A DNA stretch of 62,468 nt from an uncultured Verrucomicrobiota bacterium (lineage in GTDB: Bacteria > Verrucomicrobiota > Verrucomicrobiia > Opitutales > Seribacteraceae): positions 1-62,468 of the forward strand of contig CACMBV010000013.1 of the NCBI GenBank assembly GCA_902612125.1, in the 5' to 3' direction. This document shows positions 8,914 to 18,076 of this stretch, in pieces. The notes below the pieces were generated by a model. The model was not told the DNA's origin. It did no database searches and worked only from the letters and a program-made list of their open reading frames with translations. A program made the translations under genes and the position numbers. How positions within the stretch are numbered: the stretch's first letter is position 1; every line of letters starts with the position of its first letter.

Positions 8914-11900
8914 ATGAAGTTTTCTCTGTTTTTTTGGTTTTTGACACCCGTTCTGGTATGGGCGGGTTCCTTTCCCGAGCTACCCAATACGGAATCGACC
9001 ACGGATGCAGATCCGCCAAGTGCGGAGGAGAGTGCAAAGTCTTTTTCCCTTCCTGAAGGAACCAAGGTAAAAGTCTGGGCGGGTGAGCCCATGGTGCAAA
9101 ACCCAATTGCGATGGCATGGGACAGTCAGGGCAGTATGTGGGTAGCGGAGAATTACACCTACGGTAGCCGGAAGGTGCGGTTTGACCTCAGCCTGCGGGA
9201 CCGGGTAATCGTGCTGTCGGATACGGATGGGGATGGGCAGGCGGATACCCGAAAGGTATTTACCGACAATGTGCAAATGCTCACCAGTGTGGAGGTTGGG
9301 CATGGCGGGGTCTGGTTGATGTGTCCACCCGAGTTGCTTTTCATTCCGGACCGGGATGGGGATCTGGTGCCCGACGGGAAGCCCGAAGTCATGCTCGATG
9401 GGTTCGATGTGGCCCGGGGGAATTACCATAATTTTGCCAACGGTTTGCGCTGGGGGCCGGATGGCTGGCTTTATGGACGTTGTGGACATTCCTGTCCCGG
9501 GAAAATCGGGGTGCCAGGCACACCCGATGAATTACGTTATCCAATAGACGGGGGAATCTGGCGCTATCATCCGAAGCGAAAAGTGGTCGAGGTCCTGACC
9601 CATGGCACGGTCAATCCATGGGGGCATGACTGGGATGAGCATGGGGAATTATTTTTTATCAACACGGTGATCGGGCATATGTGGCATATGATTCCCGGGG
9701 CTCATTACCGGGAGTCGGGCAGCGGGGCTTCCCAGAATCCATTGATCTATGAACGGATGTCCCAGCATGCGGATCATTTTCATTACGATACCAACCTCGC
9801 CTGGCACAAGTCGCGTTACGGGGCGGCGGATGATTTTGGAGGTGGGCATGCTCATGTGGGGATGGCGATCTACCAGGCGGATCATTTTCCGGGTGAATGG
9901 CGGAATCGACTGCTCACCTGGAATCAGCACGGTAAGCGGCTCAATCGGGAACGCCTGAAGAGAAAGGGGAGTGGTTATGTGGGGAAGCATGAAACGGATG
10001 TGTTTGAGAATTCCAATGAATGGTTCCGGGGGATGGAAGTAAGCGTGGGTCCGGATGGGGCAATATACGGACTCGATTGGAGTGATACCGGAGAATGCCA
10101 TGACCATACCGGAGTGCATCGGACGAGTGGAAGAATTTACAAATTTTATTACCAAAAGAATCCGGTGGTAGAATTGTCCCTGCTTGAAAAAGCAGAGGCA
10201 GATCCGGAAGCGGTCATTCGACATCCCAATGCCTGGTTTGCCCGTCAGTGGTTACAGGCTCTTTCAGAAAAGGGAGTGCGTATTAACGAGAAAACAATCC
10301 GGGTCTGCGAAGAAATCCTCGCTGATAAAAAGACAAAACCATCGATTCGTTTACGGGCAATGTGGGGTCTGCAGGCATTGAATAAATTAAATACGGAAAA
10401 ATATTTGGATGATCCGAATGAGCATATCCGTAGCTGGGCGATCCGATTGATGACTGATGACCAGGCGATTGATACCCTTTTCGGAACAAGTGAGAAAGCC
10501 TTGCCGGTGAAGAATCCAACTCCAGAAAAAAAGTTTATCTCCCTGGCAAAGACGGATGATTCCGGACTGGTCCGCCTGGCCCTCGCTTCGTCCCTGCAAC
10601 GATTGCCGGTTCCATCCCGTGGGGGATTGGGCAAGGCTTTGGCTTCACGGCAGGAGGATGCCGGTGATCACAACTTACCGATGTTGGTATGGGCGGGTAT
10701 CACTCCTTTGGTGGAAGATGACCTGAATGGATTGATCGGTATCGCCCGGGCCACGAACTGGCCCAAGTTACGAACCTGGATTGCCCGGGCCGTCACCGAG
10801 AGATCGGTAGAACAGCCTGAAGCGTTCGCCGATTTGTTGGACTTGGTTGGGGTGCAATCCCAATGGGCGGATTCATTACTGGCGGGAATCGAACGGGCAG
10901 TGACTGGTATGAAGGGATTTTCCAGACCGGAGAAATGGGATCAGGTGCAGGGCAAACTGGGGACAAATCCAACGGTCTTGAAACTAAGCGTACTTTTCGG
11001 AGACAAAGGGGCGATTAAAAAGATGGAAGGGCTGGTGAGGAATGCCCAGGCGGATCCCGTTATCCGTCGGGATACCCTGAACATCCTGATTGAATCGAAC
11101 GCATCAAACTTGAAATCCCTGTGTGTGCAGGCACTGGATGATCCGGAAATGCGGGGAATGGCTGCCCGTGGCCTGGCCAAATTTGCAGACATGGAAATCG
11201 GGAAAAAGCTGATCAGCCGGCTGGAAAAGTTTGCGGACTCGGAACGGGACAGGGTGGTGGAAATACTATGTGGTCGGGTTGCTTGGGCCAGATTATTGAT
11301 TGCCCGAATCGAAGCGGGCAAAATTTCTAAATCCCTGATTTCTCCCTATCATGTTTCTCAGATCAAAGCCTTGAAGGATAACCAACTCAACAAACGACTG
11401 GAGAAAACATGGGGAATTACACGGACTTCTTCCACAGCCCTCACCCAAAAGAAGCAGGATTTTAAGCAGGAATTTACCATCCTCGGGTCGGATAGGGCGG
11501 CCAATCTTTCTCATGGGCGCCACCTCTACGAGCAACGATGCGCAAGTTGTCATGTGCTCTACGGACAGGGTGGAAAACTGGGGCCCGATCTGACCGGTTC
11601 AGGACGATCAAACCTGGACTATCTCTTGGAAAACATTGTTGATCCCAATGCCGCGGTTTCGGCGGACTACCGCATGCATGTGATCGAAATGAAGGATGGA
11701 CGTATTCTTAGCGGAATGATCGTCGGGCAGGACCGGAATTCCCTGACCCTGCGGATGCCGGACTCCGAATTGGTGGTCAGTAAATCCACCATTAGCCAAA
11801 GGGAAGCATTGGCTGATTCAATCATGCCGGTGGGTCTGCTGGATAACCTGAGCGGGGAAGGCAGGCGAGATCTGCTTGCCTACCTGATGCACCCAAGCCA

Positions 11901-11925
11901 GATACCGGTGGCTGAAGGATTATGA
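8914..11925 (+). CDS. PVC-type membrane-bound dehydrogenase with C-terminal cytochrome c domain
   Basis: This is a 1,003-residue exported protein of a family expanded in Planctomycetes and Verrucomicrobia. Residues 1 to about 17 are a signal peptide ending VWA-G. Residues about 45-420 form the N-terminal propeller (WDSQGSMWVAENYTY, DTDGDGQADTR, GLRWGPDGWLYG, GLDWSDTGECHDH). Residues about 430-840 are HEAT-like helical repeats. The C-terminal domain holds one covalent haem site, CASCH, at about residues 876-880, followed by the GPDLTGS motif of PVC cytochromes. It is predicted to be a periplasmic quinoprotein-like sugar or alcohol dehydrogenase that passes electrons to its own haem; the substrate is unknown. 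It stands alone, with 118 bp before the next gene. The family assignment is firm; the activity is inferred. Confidence 0.92.
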   Translation: MKFSLFFWFLTPVLVWAGSFPELPNTESTTDADPPSAEESAKSFSLPEGTKVKVWAGEPMVQNPIAMAWDSQGSMWVAENYTYGSRKVRFDLSLRDRVIVLSDTDGDGQADTRKVFTDNVQMLTSVEVGHGGVWLMCPPELLFIPDRDGDLVPDGKPEVMLDGFDVARGNYHNFANGLRWGPDGWLYGRCGHSCPGKIGVPGTPDELRYPIDGGIWRYHPKRKVVEVLTHGTVNPWGHDWDEHGELFFINTVIGHMWHMIPGAHYRESGSGASQNPLIYERMSQHADHFHYDTNLAWHKSRYGAADDFGGGHAHVGMAIYQADHFPGEWRNRLLTWNQHGKRLNRERLKRKGSGYVGKHETDVFENSNEWFRGMEVSVGPDGAIYGLDWSDTGECHDHTGVHRTSGRIYKFYYQKNPVVELSLLEKAEADPEAVIRHPNAWFARQWLQALSEKGVRINEKTIRVCEEILADKKTKPSIRLRAMWGLQALNKLNTEKYLDDPNEHIRSWAIRLMTDDQAIDTLFGTSEKALPVKNPTPEKKFISLAKTDDSGLVRLALASSLQRLPVPSRGGLGKALASRQEDAGDHNLPMLVWAGITPLVEDDLNGLIGIARATNWPKLRTWIARAVTERSVEQPEAFADLLDLVGVQSQWADSLLAGIERAVTGMKGFSRPEKWDQVQGKLGTNPTVLKLSVLFGDKGAIKKMEGLVRNAQADPVIRRDTLNILIESNASNLKSLCVQALDDPEMRGMAARGLAKFADMEIGKKLISRLEKFADSERDRVVEILCGRVAWARLLIARIEAGKISKSLISPYHVSQIKALKDNQLNKRLEKTWGITRTSSTALTQKKQDFKQEFTILGSDRAANLSHGRHLYEQRCASCHVLYGQGGKLGPDLTGSGRSNLDYLLENIVDPNAAVSADYRMHVIEMKDGRILSGMIVGQDRNSLTLRMPDSELVVSKSTISQREALADSIMPVGLLDNLSGEGRRDLLAYLMHPSQIPVAEGL

Positions 11926-12043
11926 CACAAATAGTCGGGTCGGCATGGATTGATTTATGGATATTGAGTTGATAAGAAACGAATTTTTTCTAAGGTTATA
12001 GGATCTCTTTTATAACAACCCTCCAAACTAACCCTCTTATATC

Positions 12044-13345
12044 ATGAAGCTTGAGACCCAATGCCTGCATGCAGGATACCAGCCCGAATCGACCACCAAC
12101 TCCTGTGCCGTACCTCTCTACAAGACCAGCTCTTATGTTTTTAACGACACGGAACATGCTGCCAATCTTTTTGGGCTGCGAGAGTTGGGTAATATCTACA
12201 CCCGCCTGATGAACCCGACCACCGATGTTCTGGAGCAAAGAGTGGCGGCGATGGATGGGGGTGCGGCGGCCCTGGGACTGGCCTCAGGAACCAGCGGGGT
12301 CTTCTATTCGATCATCAATATGGCCCAGGAGGGGGATGAGATCATTTCGGCTAATAATCTGTACGGAGGAACTTACACCCAGTTTAATGATATTCTTCCC
12401 AAACTTGGCATTACCGTGAAATTTGTCGACCCCAAGGATCCACGCAACTATGCCAATGCCATCACCGATAAAACCAAGGCTCTGTTTTGCGAAACCGTAA
12501 GCAACCCGGGCCTTGATGTTGCCGATATTGCGGCGATCTCCGACATCGGACTTGAACATGGTATTCCCACCATTGCGGACAGTACCTTTTCCACCCCATA
12601 CCTGACCCGTCCAATCGAGCATGGAGCCGCCATCGTGATTCATTCGCTAACCAAATGGCTGGGCGGACATGGAACCGGCATTGGAGGCATCGTGGTTGAT
12701 TCCGGTACCTTTGACTGGAAGAACGGTAAATTCCCCCTCTACGACGAGCCGGACAATAGTTATCATGGGCTCCGCTGGGGACATGACCTGCCCGAACCGC
12801 TTGCCCCGCTCGCATTTATTTTAAGAATGCGCACCGTTCCCCTGCGTAATCTCGGAGCCTGTATTTCCCCGGACAATTCCTGGCAATTCCTTCAGGGAAT
12901 TGAGACCCTGCCATTACGGATGGAGCGTCATTGTGACAATTCCCTGGCGGTGGCTAAGTATTTGCAGGAGCATGACTCCGTTGAATGGGTACGCTTCCCC
13001 GGTTTGGAAGGTGACCCGATGAATGCCCTGAATCAGAAATATCTGGATGGCAAAGGTGGATCCATGGTAGTCTTCGGTATCAAAGGGGGTGCGGAAGCGG
13101 GACCCAAATTCATCGACAATTTGAAGCTATTTTCTCATCTCGCCAATGTGGGAGACGCCAAGAGCCTGGCAATCCATCCGGCGACCACCACCCACTCCCA
13201 GCTCAATGAGGAGCAACAACGGGCCGGGGGGATTACCCCTGAACTGGTGCGGCTTTCAGTTGGTATCGAGCATATTGACGATATCATCGGGGATATCGAA
13301 CAGGCCCTTGCCGCCGCCACCGTGCCGGAACTGGCACCAGCCTGA
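12044..13345 (+). CDS. metY: O-acetylhomoserine aminocarboxypropyltransferase (sulfhydrylase)
   Basis: This 433-residue PLP enzyme of the Cys/Met metabolism family converts O-acetyl-L-homoserine and sulfide to homocysteine in the cytoplasm, the direct sulfhydrylation route to methionine. The N-terminal LETQCLHAGYQPE, the YTRLMNPTTDVLEQR segment, the PLP-phosphate loop ASGTSG and the Schiff-base lysine in HSLTKWLGGHG (Lys204) are all present. The long insert after the lysine is typical of MetY rather than MetB or MetC. No SAM riboswitch or T-box is visible in the 118 bp upstream. Only 10 bp separate it from the following membrane-protein gene, which may be co-transcribed. Confidence 0.93.
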   Translation: MKLETQCLHAGYQPESTTNSCAVPLYKTSSYVFNDTEHAANLFGLRELGNIYTRLMNPTTDVLEQRVAAMDGGAAALGLASGTSGVFYSIINMAQEGDEIISANNLYGGTYTQFNDILPKLGITVKFVDPKDPRNYANAITDKTKALFCETVSNPGLDVADIAAISDIGLEHGIPTIADSTFSTPYLTRPIEHGAAIVIHSLTKWLGGHGTGIGGIVVDSGTFDWKNGKFPLYDEPDNSYHGLRWGHDLPEPLAPLAFILRMRTVPLRNLGACISPDNSWQFLQGIETLPLRMERHCDNSLAVAKYLQEHDSVEWVRFPGLEGDPMNALNQKYLDGKGGSMVVFGIKGGAEAGPKFIDNLKLFSHLANVGDAKSLAIHPATTTHSQLNEEQQRAGGITPELVRLSVGIEHIDDIIGDIEQALAAATVPELAPA

Positions 13346-13355
13346 GGAATATAAA

Positions 13356-13721
13356 ATGGGCAAGAGATTTGCCCTTGGGTACCTGATCGTCCTTACCGTT
13401 GTGATGGGGGCTGCCCTGGCCTACGGTTTTCTGGTGGGAGACTTTTGGGCAGATGGAGCGAAACTGATGGACAATCCATGGGGGGTTGTTTCCCTGTTCG
13501 ATGTCTATGTGGGATTCTTTTTCTTTATCGGCTGGGTCTGGTACCGTGAGTGTTGTCTCGGAGCCAAGGCTTTCATGACGGTGGCAATCCTGCTCGGAGG
13601 AAATCTAATCTGTGGGATTTATGCGGTGTTTACCTTGCTTACAAGCAAGGGTGACCCTCAGGTTTTCTTTTTGGGAAACGGGAAGAAAGAAGCTACGATT
13701 TCCGAAACAGATAGTGACTGA
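13356..13721 (+). CDS. DUF1475-like small membrane protein
   Basis: This 121-residue protein has three predicted membrane segments: residues about 5-26 (FALGYLIVLTVVMGAALAYG), 42-65 (VVSLFDVYVGFFFFIGWVWY) and 72-92. ATG 13356 was chosen because GAGGA lies 8 bp upstream and the hydrophobic N-terminus starts there; the frame is open further upstream only as a shadow inside metY. It resembles DUF1475 proteins of unknown function. Its last 29 bp overlap, tail to tail, the end of the convergent methyltransferase gene, leaving no room for an independent terminator. Given that neighbour, a link to membrane-lipid change is possible but not shown. Confidence 0.72.
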   Translation: MGKRFALGYLIVLTVVMGAALAYGFLVGDFWADGAKLMDNPWGVVSLFDVYVGFFFFIGWVWYRECCLGAKAFMTVAILLGGNLICGIYAVFTLLTSKGDPQVFFLGNGKKEATISETDSD

Positions 13722-14733
13722 CCCACCATTCCTGCCCTTTGGCAAATCCGAAAGTCTCGGCACAGGCGAGGAAAAAGATGCGCCAGCGGTGAAAAATCCT
13801 GATGGCTTCATTGGGGCTCATTTCCTTCTCGAAAATGGGTAAGACTTCGGATTTTGTACGATCGAGGTTTTCCAGCCAGCATTCCGAGGTCTTGGCATAA
13901 TGTTGCCCGGACCAACGCCAGCGGGATTCCAGTTCCAGTGACCCGGCGATGCGTAAAAATAATTCATCCGCAGGCATGGTGCCACCGCTAAAAAAATGTT
14001 TCGACATCCAGTCATCCTCGCCATCAACTTCGAAGGGGTAGGAGGTGGAACGATGGCAGAAAACATGGGTGAAGAGTTTGCCTTCTTCTTTGAGCCATGC
14101 ATGAATCCGTCTGAACAAACCCCGGTGGTTGCGGACATGTTCAAACATTTCCACGGAAACCACCCGGTCGAAAGTTTGGTCGGGTTCAAAGGTGTTCACA
14201 TCCGCAGTGACCACCTTAAGGTTAGTCAGTTTTCTTTCCTTCGCCTGTCCCATTATATATTCACGCTGGGAATTGGAATTCGATACTGAGATAATCCTGG
14301 CTTGGGGGAATTGTTTCGCCATCCACAGGGAGAGGGAACCCCATCCACACCCGAGTTCAAGAATCCGCTGCCCATCCTCAAGGTCCGCATGTTCAGAGGT
14401 CAGTTCGAGAGCCCGGTCCTCCGCAGTGGAAAGGTCGCTTACCAGTTCTTCGAAATAGCAGGAGCTGTATTTGAGATTTTTTCCCAAGACCCGGTGATAA
14501 AAAAGGGCAGGCACTTCGTAATGCTGTTCATTGGCTTTGTCAGTTAGCACTGCAAGGGGTGATTCATCCACAGACCGCATATATTCTTCCACCAGTTCCG
14601 CATTGGCTTCGCAATCATCAGTCCGGCATTGTTGAAGGCGTTTACGGCAAAGATTGCGGATTCCGGCCCGGATCAGAAAGTCGGGAACAAATCCGCGTTC
14701 AGCCAGTTCGATAAATGTGTCGGTCAGGCCCAT
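13693..14733 (-). CDS. CFA-family SAM-dependent lipid methyltransferase
   Basis: This is a 346-residue member of the cyclopropane-fatty-acyl-phospholipid synthase family, shorter than classical CFA synthase because the N-terminal lipid-binding domain is reduced. The SAM site is ILELGCGWGSLSLWMA, with later motifs DRVVSVEMFEHVRN and LFTHVFCHR. It is the last gene of an eight-gene operon that already contains a full-length CFA synthase, so it probably makes a different product, for example a methylated rather than cyclopropanated acyl chain. In Rhodobacter a CFA-like methylase in the singlet-oxygen regulon takes part in furan-fatty-acid synthesis, which is a reasonable model here. It starts 3 bp after the DUF1295 gene. 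The family is certain; the product is inferred. Confidence 0.85.
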   Translation of the reverse strand: MGLTDTFIELAERGFVPDFLIRAGIRNLCRKRLQQCRTDDCEANAELVEEYMRSVDESPLAVLTDKANEQHYEVPALFYHRVLGKNLKYSSCYFEELVSDLSTAEDRALELTSEHADLEDGQRILELGCGWGSLSLWMAKQFPQARIISVSNSNSQREYIMGQAKERKLTNLKVVTADVNTFEPDQTFDRVVSVEMFEHVRNHRGLFRRIHAWLKEEGKLFTHVFCHRSTSYPFEVDGEDDWMSKHFFSGGTMPADELFLRIAGSLELESRWRWSGQHYAKTSECWLENLDRTKSEVLPIFEKEMSPNEAIRIFHRWRIFFLACAETFGFAKGQEWWVSHYLFRKS

Positions 14734-14736
14734 GGT

Positions 14737-15537
14737 CTAGGAATCCGCTTTCCGGGGAGTTCGCGGAAAAAAGGAGGAAGTGGTCTTAACATAGTTTTTG
14801 TATTCCTCTCCGCTGGCTTCCAGTTTACGGGCCTCGACGAAGGGAATCCCGGTGACTTTTACGAGAAATAGATAGAGGACGGGGGGAATGAGGAAGAGCC
14901 AGGGGCCACCGTCGGCAAAAAAACCAAGCGGAATATAACCAAGCCATAGAATCCATTCAAAAAAGTAATTGGGATGCCTCGAATATTTCCATAGCCCGGT
15001 GTTGCATACTTCCTTCCGGCTGTCACGATGTTTAAGTTTAAAGGCCCGCAATTGTTTATCCGCCAGGGTTACTCCAACAAAACCAGTAATCCAGATGATC
15101 AGACCGAGGTGGTCCCATACGCCAAGATCGCCCGGGTTTTGCACCAGGATTAAAAAGGGGGAAGCGAAAAGAACTACCCAGAAGGCTTGCACCTGAAAGA
15201 AAAAGAAAAAGCCCAGGTTAGCCTTTTTTCCGAGGTGCTCCCTCAGGTAGGCGTAGCGGGCATCCTCTGGTTTACCCCAACAGCGTCTGAGAAGATAGGT
15301 GCCCAAACGCAGGGACCATACCGCAAGAATTCCTTCCAGCACCGCAAGCCGGGCCGGATGGCACTGGTCTGATTGAATGACCAAAAAGCATAAACCGAGA
15401 ACGCCGACCCCATAAGCCCAGAGGACATCGACATAGGAGGTATTTTTAATAACCAGGGCCACCCCCCACCCAACAGCCATGACCACAGAAGCCCCCAACT
15501 GTCCGAATAAAAGAAGATCAAGCGTGCTCATGTTCAA
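14737..15537 (-). CDS. DUF1295 / steroid 5-alpha-reductase-like membrane protein
   Basis: This 266-residue polytopic membrane protein has about six hydrophobic segments and the C-terminal signature of the DUF1295 and isoprenylcysteine methyltransferase/steroid reductase superfamily: NTGLWKYSRHPNYFFEWILWLGY followed by GIPFVEARK. Members bind NADPH or SAM and act on lipidic substrates; the exact reaction of DUF1295 proteins is not established. The gene overlaps the end of the DUF2878 gene by 20 bp and precedes the CFA-like methyltransferase by 3 bp. DUF1295, DUF2878, DUF1365, CFA synthase and the FAD oxidase occur together in light-stress clusters of many proteobacteria, so a shared lipid-modification pathway is likely. 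Confidence 0.85.
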   Translation of the reverse strand: MNMSTLDLLLFGQLGASVVMAVGWGVALVIKNTSYVDVLWAYGVGVLGLCFLVIQSDQCHPARLAVLEGILAVWSLRLGTYLLRRCWGKPEDARYAYLREHLGKKANLGFFFFFQVQAFWVVLFASPFLILVQNPGDLGVWDHLGLIIWITGFVGVTLADKQLRAFKLKHRDSRKEVCNTGLWKYSRHPNYFFEWILWLGYIPLGFFADGGPWLFLIPPVLYLFLVKVTGIPFVEARKLEASGEEYKNYVKTTSSFFPRTPRKADS

Positions 15538-16054
15538 TGGTTGCGGGGAATTTCAGGTGGAGAAAGTGAAAGGCCATTCCGGCAATCGCCCATTCCACGG
15601 CAATGCCCATGGCCGAGAACCAGGAATGGGTAAATTCGAGCACGCCCAATTGTTGTCCGGACCAATAGGCAATCACCCCGCCAAGGGCAAAACCGATGAT
15701 CGAACGCATACTTTGATCAATAAACCAGGTAAATACGGGCCGTAACATGATGCCAAAACATACCCATAAGCTGATCATCCACAATGGATTACCCCCGATG
15801 TTGGGGTAGGGGGGAAATTGCAAAAGATTAAGTTGAACCAGGGTGGCGTCCCCGAGCATCCCCAAAAAAAGACAAACCACTGCGAAAGGAAGGGAGTTGC
15901 GGAACCGTCCCTTCATCCAGGCCCTGCCACTGACCAACAAGATACCGATGTACGGAGATATTGCAGGTATGGGTGTTTTGATGGCAAGAACGCATAAGAC
16001 CCAGGCTGCCTTAAAGATTAGAATATCGAAGAGAAATGAAAACCTGGCATTCAT
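15518..16054 (-). CDS. DUF2878 membrane protein
   Basis: This is a 178-residue integral membrane protein with four to five predicted helices (for example ILIFKAAWVLCVLAIKT and SLPFAVVCLFLGMLGDATLV). I chose ATG 16054 because it forms an ATGA overlap with the CFA synthase stop, typical of translational coupling; an earlier start would extend into that gene. DUF2878 has no known biochemical function but is a regular member of the CFA/DUF1365/amine-oxidase operons. It may be an anchor or an accessory lipid enzyme. Its C-terminus (IEHEHA) overlaps the DUF1295 gene. Confidence 0.82.
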   Translation of the reverse strand: MNARFSFLFDILIFKAAWVLCVLAIKTPIPAISPYIGILLVSGRAWMKGRFRNSLPFAVVCLFLGMLGDATLVQLNLLQFPPYPNIGGNPLWMISLWVCFGIMLRPVFTWFIDQSMRSIIGFALGGVIAYWSGQQLGVLEFTHSWFSAMGIAVEWAIAGMAFHFLHLKFPATIEHEHA

Positions 16055-17319
16055 GAGGGAAATCCTTTGGCCAATGTACATGCGGGTTTGGTCAGGAGGA
16101 GGTGAATGTCACCGGTGTATCCTTCTTCAAAACCCGCCTCGCAGTAGCATAAATAATAAATCCATGCCCGGCGGAACTGGTCATCATATCCCAGTTTGGC
16201 GATCCTGTCCTCATTTTCCAGAAAACGCAGGCGCCATTCCCGAAGAGTCCGGGCATAATGATAGCCGAAATCAAAAATATTGGTCGGGCGCAGGTCCGAT
16301 TTCTGAACGACGGCTTCCACCATGGCGGAGATGGAGGGAACATGACTGCCCGGAAATACGCGGGTACGAATATAATCAACTTCCTTACAATACTGGGAAT
16401 ATCGATGATCCGGCATGGTGATTGCCTGTATCATGGCGGCTCCATCGGGTCTTAGAAGATCAGCGATCTTGGAAAAATAGGTTGGCAGGTATTCGTGGCC
16501 GACCGCTTCGATCATCTCGATGGAAACCACGCGGTCAAAATGTCCGCTGAGATTGCGGTAATCCTGTTTTACGATGGAGATTCGATCCGCCATGCCCAGG
16601 TTTTCAACCCGATTACGGGCATACTTGAATTGTTCGTCTGAAATGGTCGTGGCGGTAAGCTTGGCTCCGGTTCTTTGGGCAAGCCGGGCGGCAAAACCTC
16701 CCCAACCACACCCAATCTCAAGCACCCGGTGGCCTGAATCAATTTTCAACTGATCAATAATACGGTCATACTTGGCAAGGGAAGCCTCTTCCAGAGTGGT
16801 TTTTTCACTTGCAAAGATTCCGCAGGAATAAGTCATGGTTGGGTCGAGCATCAACTTGTAAAAATCATTACCCAAATCGTAATGGAGGGAGATATTTTTA
16901 CGGCTTCCCTGAATGGTGTTTTTTTGACTGAGAAGGTAGATCCACCGGGCACATTTATTTAAGAGGGTGGCCCAGCCACCTTCCATCCCGTCCATTACCT
17001 GCTGGTTTTGCAGAAAAAATCGGAAAAAACGGACGAGATCAGAGGAGTCCCAGTCACCAGCGGTATAGCTGTCGGCAACCCCGAGGGACCCTCCGAGGCA
17101 GGCCTTGCGAAAAAAGGCACTTCGATGAATCCGCAAATCAGCCTGTAAACCAACCCCATGGTCTTCGCCAAAGGTTTTTTGGCCGGATGAAAATTTGAGC
17201 TGAAGGCAGCCTTTTTCAGATAACTCAAGTTGCCTGTAAAGTGCCTTTTCAAAAAAGCCCATGTTCCCTTCAGTATCTTTGGGATAGTCCACAAATTGAT
17301 CTTCTGCCCGTTCAGTCAT
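16051..17319 (-). CDS. cfa: Cyclopropane-fatty-acyl-phospholipid synthase
   Basis: This is a 422-residue, full-length CFA synthase. It transfers a methylene group from S-adenosylmethionine to the cis double bond of membrane phospholipid acyl chains. Visible elements are the N-terminal lipid-binding domain, the motif NISLHYDLGNDFYKLMLD, the active-site region MTYSCGIF, the SAM site VLEIGCGWGGFAARLA and the conserved SIEMIEAVGHEY. The gene overlaps the DUF1365 gene by 8 bp and the DUF2878 gene by 4 bp. Within the operon its substrate double bonds could be supplied by the desaturase encoded upstream. Making cyclopropane lipids is a known defence against oxidative, acid and membrane stress. Confidence 0.93.
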   Translation of the reverse strand: MTERAEDQFVDYPKDTEGNMGFFEKALYRQLELSEKGCLQLKFSSGQKTFGEDHGVGLQADLRIHRSAFFRKACLGGSLGVADSYTAGDWDSSDLVRFFRFFLQNQQVMDGMEGGWATLLNKCARWIYLLSQKNTIQGSRKNISLHYDLGNDFYKLMLDPTMTYSCGIFASEKTTLEEASLAKYDRIIDQLKIDSGHRVLEIGCGWGGFAARLAQRTGAKLTATTISDEQFKYARNRVENLGMADRISIVKQDYRNLSGHFDRVVSIEMIEAVGHEYLPTYFSKIADLLRPDGAAMIQAITMPDHRYSQYCKEVDYIRTRVFPGSHVPSISAMVEAVVQKSDLRPTNIFDFGYHYARTLREWRLRFLENEDRIAKLGYDDQFRRAWIYYLCYCEAGFEEGYTGDIHLLLTKPACTLAKGFPS

Positions 17320-18076
17320 GCGTAGCTTCCAAATGCTTGGGATGGGAAAAAAAAGGGCAACCTTTAAGGCGGAGAAGCAGGGCGTTCCAGTAAATGGCTG
17401 CCGTCACTTTAACCGTCATGAAAGGGAACCGGAACAAGGCATAGGATAGGTTTTTGGAGGAGATGTCTTTTTGTTTCAAGTGTAAATGGGCAGAAAAGAA
17501 GTCTCGTTTGTTCTGCCGTAGATACATGTCCACCTTATTGGTTTCCCCGGGATTGAGGAATCTCCAGTCATATTCCACATCCATGCCAATGAAAGGGGAA
17601 ACATGAAATTCCTTCCGAAATTCATGCACACTTTTTCCCTTATTTTCTGAATCACCCCAATGAAAGCACCGAGCATATTTTTCACCCCAGGGCGTGTTGG
17701 TGATTTCCGCCATCACTGCACGGGGTTTTTTCAGATCATCCGCCCAGAGGTAGTAAAAAGTAACGGGGTTAAAACAATATCCAAAAGTACGGAGATGGGT
17801 CAGGATTGATACCCGTCCGGAGATTTTTTCACCCAGTTGCTTACTCATGGTTTCGTGCACCGCCTGTTCCAGGGATTCAACTTCGGGTCGGTGATAATCA
17901 GATCTTTGAAAACTTCCGAGATTGGAACGATTGACGGACCAGAACCAATGATTACGGAAGAGAATCTTGAGTTCGTCGAGAAACAGATGAGCCATAAACA
18001 ACTTGTAGCGGAGGTTGTGAACCTTGGGCGATTTTCGGTGATGGCTCACCTTTCCGAAATAAAGGCAACTATTCAT
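17312..18076 (-). CDS. DUF1365 family protein
   Basis: This 254-residue protein has the DUF1365 hallmark stretch LTHLRTFGYCFNPVTFYYLW and the following AEITNTPWGEKY. The family is almost always encoded beside an FAD-dependent amine-oxidase-like protein and a CFA synthase, as here. It is thought to belong to the same lipid pathway, but no reaction has been assigned. The start overlaps the FAD oxidoreductase stop by one base (TAATG), and its end overlaps cfa by 8 bp, so the three genes are translationally coupled. There is no signal peptide or clear transmembrane helix, apart from a weak hydrophobic stretch near residue 225. Confidence 0.88.
   Translation of the reverse strand: MNSCLYFGKVSHHRKSPKVHNLRYKLFMAHLFLDELKILFRNHWFWSVNRSNLGSFQRSDYHRPEVESLEQAVHETMSKQLGEKISGRVSILTHLRTFGYCFNPVTFYYLWADDLKKPRAVMAEITNTPWGEKYARCFHWGDSENKGKSVHEFRKEFHVSPFIGMDVEYDWRFLNPGETNKVDMYLRQNKRDFFSAHLHLKQKDISSKNLSYALFRFPFMTVKVTAAIYWNALLLRLKGCPFFSHPKHLEATHD

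Noticed and set aside
11926-12043. Possible SAM or cobalamin riboswitch upstream of metY
   Set aside because: No conserved riboswitch core is visible in the 118 bp.
13146-13355. A longer reading frame upstream of the DUF1475-like gene, beginning inside metY
   Set aside because: It is the out-of-frame shadow of metY; membrane segments and a ribosome site begin at ATG 13356.
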